64,000 bases of DNA from JAVBLY01 sp031553035 (GTDB taxonomy: Bacteria > Bacillota > Clostridia > Peptostreptococcales > Anaerovoracaceae), in the NCBI GenBank assembly GCA_031553035.1, contig JAVBLY010000004.1, positions 111,719 to 175,718 of the forward strand, read 5' to 3'. The stretch's first letter is position 1, and each line of letters opens with the position of its first letter. Shown here in pieces: positions 62,145 through 64,000 of this stretch. The position numbers and the translations under genes were made by a program. The notes below the pieces were generated by a model. The model was not told where the DNA came from, did not search any database, and saw only the letters and a program-made list of their open reading frames with translations.

Positions 62145-62516
62145 ATGAATATCAATGTAATGAAATTTGAAAAATACGGCGTTCATATGGGGATCGTCAA
62201 ATCTAAAAAAGCACTGTTTGATAACGAACAGGATTTTTTGGATTTTCTGATGCAGGTGAGGGTGGAAGCCGATGCTGACATCGTAATTATTGAAAAAGCA
62301 GTTCTTCCCGAGGAATTCTTCGATTTGAAGTCCGGATTTGCAGGTATGGTTCATCAGAAACTCGTAAACTACAGGACAAGAATGGCTATCACAGGTGACT
62401 TTACAGGTTATGACAGTAAAGCTCTGGATGATTACATCAGAGAATGCAACGAGAATAACGGTGATATCGTATTCCTTAGATCGGTCAATGAAGCCATCGG
62501 CTACTTTGCCGGTTAG
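62145..62516 (+). CDS. DUF4180 family protein
   Basis: 123 residues. The ADIVIIEKAVLPEEFFDLKSG and NYRTRMAITGDFTGY stretches are typical of DUF4180, an alpha/beta fold resembling STAS-like or small regulatory proteins. No function is known to me. It seems to be a single gene ending at a strong terminator. Confidence 0.78.
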   Translation: MNINVMKFEKYGVHMGIVKSKKALFDNEQDFLDFLMQVRVEADADIVIIEKAVLPEEFFDLKSGFAGMVHQKLVNYRTRMAITGDFTGYDSKALDDYIRECNENNGDIVFLRSVNEAIGYFAG

Positions 62517-62549
62517 ACTATCCGGTTTTTATGTTAATAAAGGATAAAA

Positions 62550-62584
62550 AGAGATCTGAGCAATATCACTCAGATCTCTTTTTT
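62550..62584. terminator. Bidirectional terminator
   Basis: AGAGATCTGAG and CTCAGATCTCT form an 11-bp stem with an 8-nt loop, with T runs on both strands. It ends the DUF4180 gene and the convergent Cna-B protein gene. Confidence 0.9.
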
Positions 62585-62619
62585 AGTATGACATCGATAG
62601 ACATCAAATTACAATAATT

Positions 62620-64000
62620 TTATTTTCGTTTATTGATTCTTCGCTGTGCAAAAATGCCGCCTGCTACTGCCAGCGCAACCAGAACAATGAATATCAATAT
62701 GGCTATATTTACGATATCGCTTGTTGTTGATTCTTCTCCAAGTATTTTCTGGATGAAAGTCGGATTTTCATTATCAACTGCGCTCGGTGTGTCTGTTTCT
62801 CCGGCGACAGCACCGGGGGTAGCCGTTTCACCTTGAACTTCTTTTTTGATATTAGTTGCTTTCAATTTCAAATTAAGAGTATCGTTTCCTATTGTTACCT
62901 TATTATCTGTTATGAGCTCATTATCTTCATCATACAATTTGAATGAATCTTTTGTATAACCACTGGCAGCTTTAGTTTCTGAAATCATATAATCTCCCGG
63001 GAGTAATGCACCCCAGGAAGCTATACCATCGATAGCTTCTTTTGTGACTATATTTCCATCGGTATCCTCAAGAGCGAAAACAGCTCCGGACAGAAGTTTG
63101 TCTGCATCTTTCGAATCTACTTTTGTTATTGAGATTGAGCCGAGGTTTTCCCGGACTTCAACTAGTTCAGCATTAGTTGCAATGCATTTCAGATCAAGAC
63201 TTTCTTCGCTGATGGTGATCTTATTATCAGTAATAGGATTATTATCCTTGTCAAACAGCTTGTAGCTGGTAAGATCATAACCTGAAGCTGCCTTAATCTC
63301 AGTTAATGTGTATTCACCAAGGGGAAGGTCGCTGAATTTTAAAGTGCCGTTAATGGCTTCCTTGGTCGTAATATTTCCGTCTTTATCCTCAAGCGAGAAT
63401 CCAGCACCTGATAGAAGCTTTTCAGAGTCCTTTGCGTCTACCTTAGTTAGTGATATTGATCCTTTTAACTCTTCGTTTGTTGCAATGCATTTCAGGTCAA
63501 GATTTTTTTCACTGATGGTGATCTTATTATCAGTAATAGGATTGTTATCCTCATCGAACAGTTTATAGCTTGTAATGTCGTAACCGGAAGCAGCTTTAGT
63601 TTCAACTAATGCATATTCACCTAAGGGAAGGTCGCTGAATTTCAGGCTACCACCGATTGCTGTTTTAGTTGTAATATTTCCGTTTTTGTCCTCAAGGGAG
63701 AATGCAGCACCTGATAGAAACTTTTCAGAGTCCTTTGCATCAACCTTCGTTAGTGAGATTGATCCCTTTAACTCTACGTTTGTTGCGATGCATTTCAGGT
63801 CAAGATTTTCTTCAGTTATAGTTACCTTGTTATCAGTAATAGGGTTGTTATCTTTGTCAAACAGTTTATAGCTTGTAATGTCGTAACCGGAAGCAGCTTT
63901 TGTTTCAACTAATGTATATTCACCTAAGGGAAGATCACTGAATTTTAAAGTGCCGTTAATGGCCTGCTTGGTTGTAATATTTCCGTCTTTATCCTCAAGT
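62620..64000 (-). CDS. Cna-B repeat surface protein, C-terminal part
   Basis: The frame is open from the right edge, so only the last 459 residues are seen. They consist of tandem Cna-B (prealbumin-like) domains with LPLGEYTLTEIKAASGYD signatures, in an exact 303-bp (101-residue) DNA period for three repeats and a diverged last one. Lys, Asn and Glu positions suited to isopeptide bonds are present (TKVDAKD and E in TEIKAASG). After a Thr/Pro/Glu-rich stretch, one membrane segment and a RRINKRK tail end the protein; no LPxTG sortase motif is seen. It is probably a membrane-anchored adhesin or pilus-like protein. Confidence 0.88.
   Translation of the reverse strand, partial: LEDKDGNITTKQAINGTLKFSDLPLGEYTLVETKAASGYDITSYKLFDKDNNPITDNKVTITEENLDLKCIATNVELKGSISLTKVDAKDSEKFLSGAAFSLEDKNGNITTKTAIGGSLKFSDLPLGEYALVETKAASGYDITSYKLFDEDNNPITDNKITISEKNLDLKCIATNEELKGSISLTKVDAKDSEKLLSGAGFSLEDKDGNITTKEAINGTLKFSDLPLGEYTLTEIKAASGYDLTSYKLFDKDNNPITDNKITISEESLDLKCIATNAELVEVRENLGSISITKVDSKDADKLLSGAVFALEDTDGNIVTKEAIDGIASWGALLPGDYMISETKAASGYTKDSFKLYDEDNELITDNKVTIGNDTLNLKLKATNIKKEVQGETATPGAVAGETDTPSAVDNENPTFIQKILGEESTTSDIVNIAILIFIVLVALAVAGGIFAQRRINKRK

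Noticed and set aside
63308..63871. Repeated plus-strand open frames in the right end
   Set aside because: They are mirror frames of the Cna-B repeats on the minus strand and have no ribosome sites.
63228..64000. Regular 303-bp repeats as a possible CRISPR or satellite array
   Set aside because: The period is exactly 101 codons, the minus frame stays open and encodes a known protein fold.

Overview
The window looks like chromosomal core DNA from an anaerobic, Gram-positive, low-GC bacterium of the class Clostridia. Family XIII/Anaerovoracaceae-like organisms are my best guess, with no marker gene to prove it. The evidence is an IspH-ribosomal S1 fusion, a class 1B dihydroorotate dehydrogenase (PyrD/PyrK), a PyrI subunit, pyruvate phosphate dikinase, desulfoferrodoxin, a TIGR03960/TIGR03936 pair, the DUF5685-DnaJ pair, IreB, DUF896, ComEA and Cna-B surface repeats. 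Nearly all genes have Gram-positive-type Shine-Dalgarno sequences, and extended -10 (TGnTATAAT) promoters are common. No tRNA, rRNA, CRISPR array, prophage or intact insertion sequence was seen.

Layout: 1-1260 holds the end of ppdK and a secreted CHAP-domain protein. 1392-7645 is a complete minus-strand UMP operon, pyrB-I-C-F-K-D-E, almost every junction overlapping. Its leader encodes a 39-codon peptide whose stop codon runs into an intrinsic terminator, the architecture of enterobacterial pyrBI attenuation. 7744-9816 is a glycine-riboswitch-like tandem aptamer with a terminator, then an APC transporter. 9849-10148 is a 300-bp nested inverted-repeat element. 10241-14632 holds DUF5685, a J-domain protein, a membrane protein and the IspH-S1 fusion. 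14735-18506 holds aroK, recN, argR and a secreted transglutaminase-like protein. 18527-25807 is a plus-strand run of ruvCAB, queA, tgt, metA, an rRNA methyltransferase and an acyltransferase. 25857-27860 holds desulfoferrodoxin and a lipoprotein that appears to be an inactivated M20C dipeptidase.

28038-36787 contains rpmB, an Asp23 protein, recG, a hipBA toxin-antitoxin pair with repeated operators, rsmD, coaD, a coiled-coil protein, tmcAL and ackA, then rpmF (too short for most ORF calls). 37136-38910 is dapB-asd on the minus strand. 39057-46918 is uppP, ftsK, rimO, pgsA, cinA and an SOS-boxed recA. 47031-53279 is a C39-like protein, the L21 leader, rplU, rpmA, obg and two radical-SAM-associated genes. 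53425-56782 is comEA, DUF896, iscS, a structured spacer, iscU and an aldolase-like gene. 56790-62516 holds an aldo/keto reductase, alaS-ireB-ruvX, a CmpB-type membrane protein and a DUF4180 protein. 62620 to the right edge is the C-terminal part of a large Cna-B repeat surface protein.

The most unusual signals are the pyr leader-peptide attenuator, the dead dipeptidase lipoprotein, a ribosomal L21 with a histone-H1-like tail next to an L27 lacking the usual Firmicute N-terminal extension (and no Prp protease gene between them), an HD domain fused to a TIGR03960 radical SAM protein, an internal Shine-Dalgarno at the IspH/S1 junction, several promoters placed so close to start codons that the mRNAs may be leaderless, and a near-identical 24-nt element shared by the pyrB leader and the iscS-iscU spacer.
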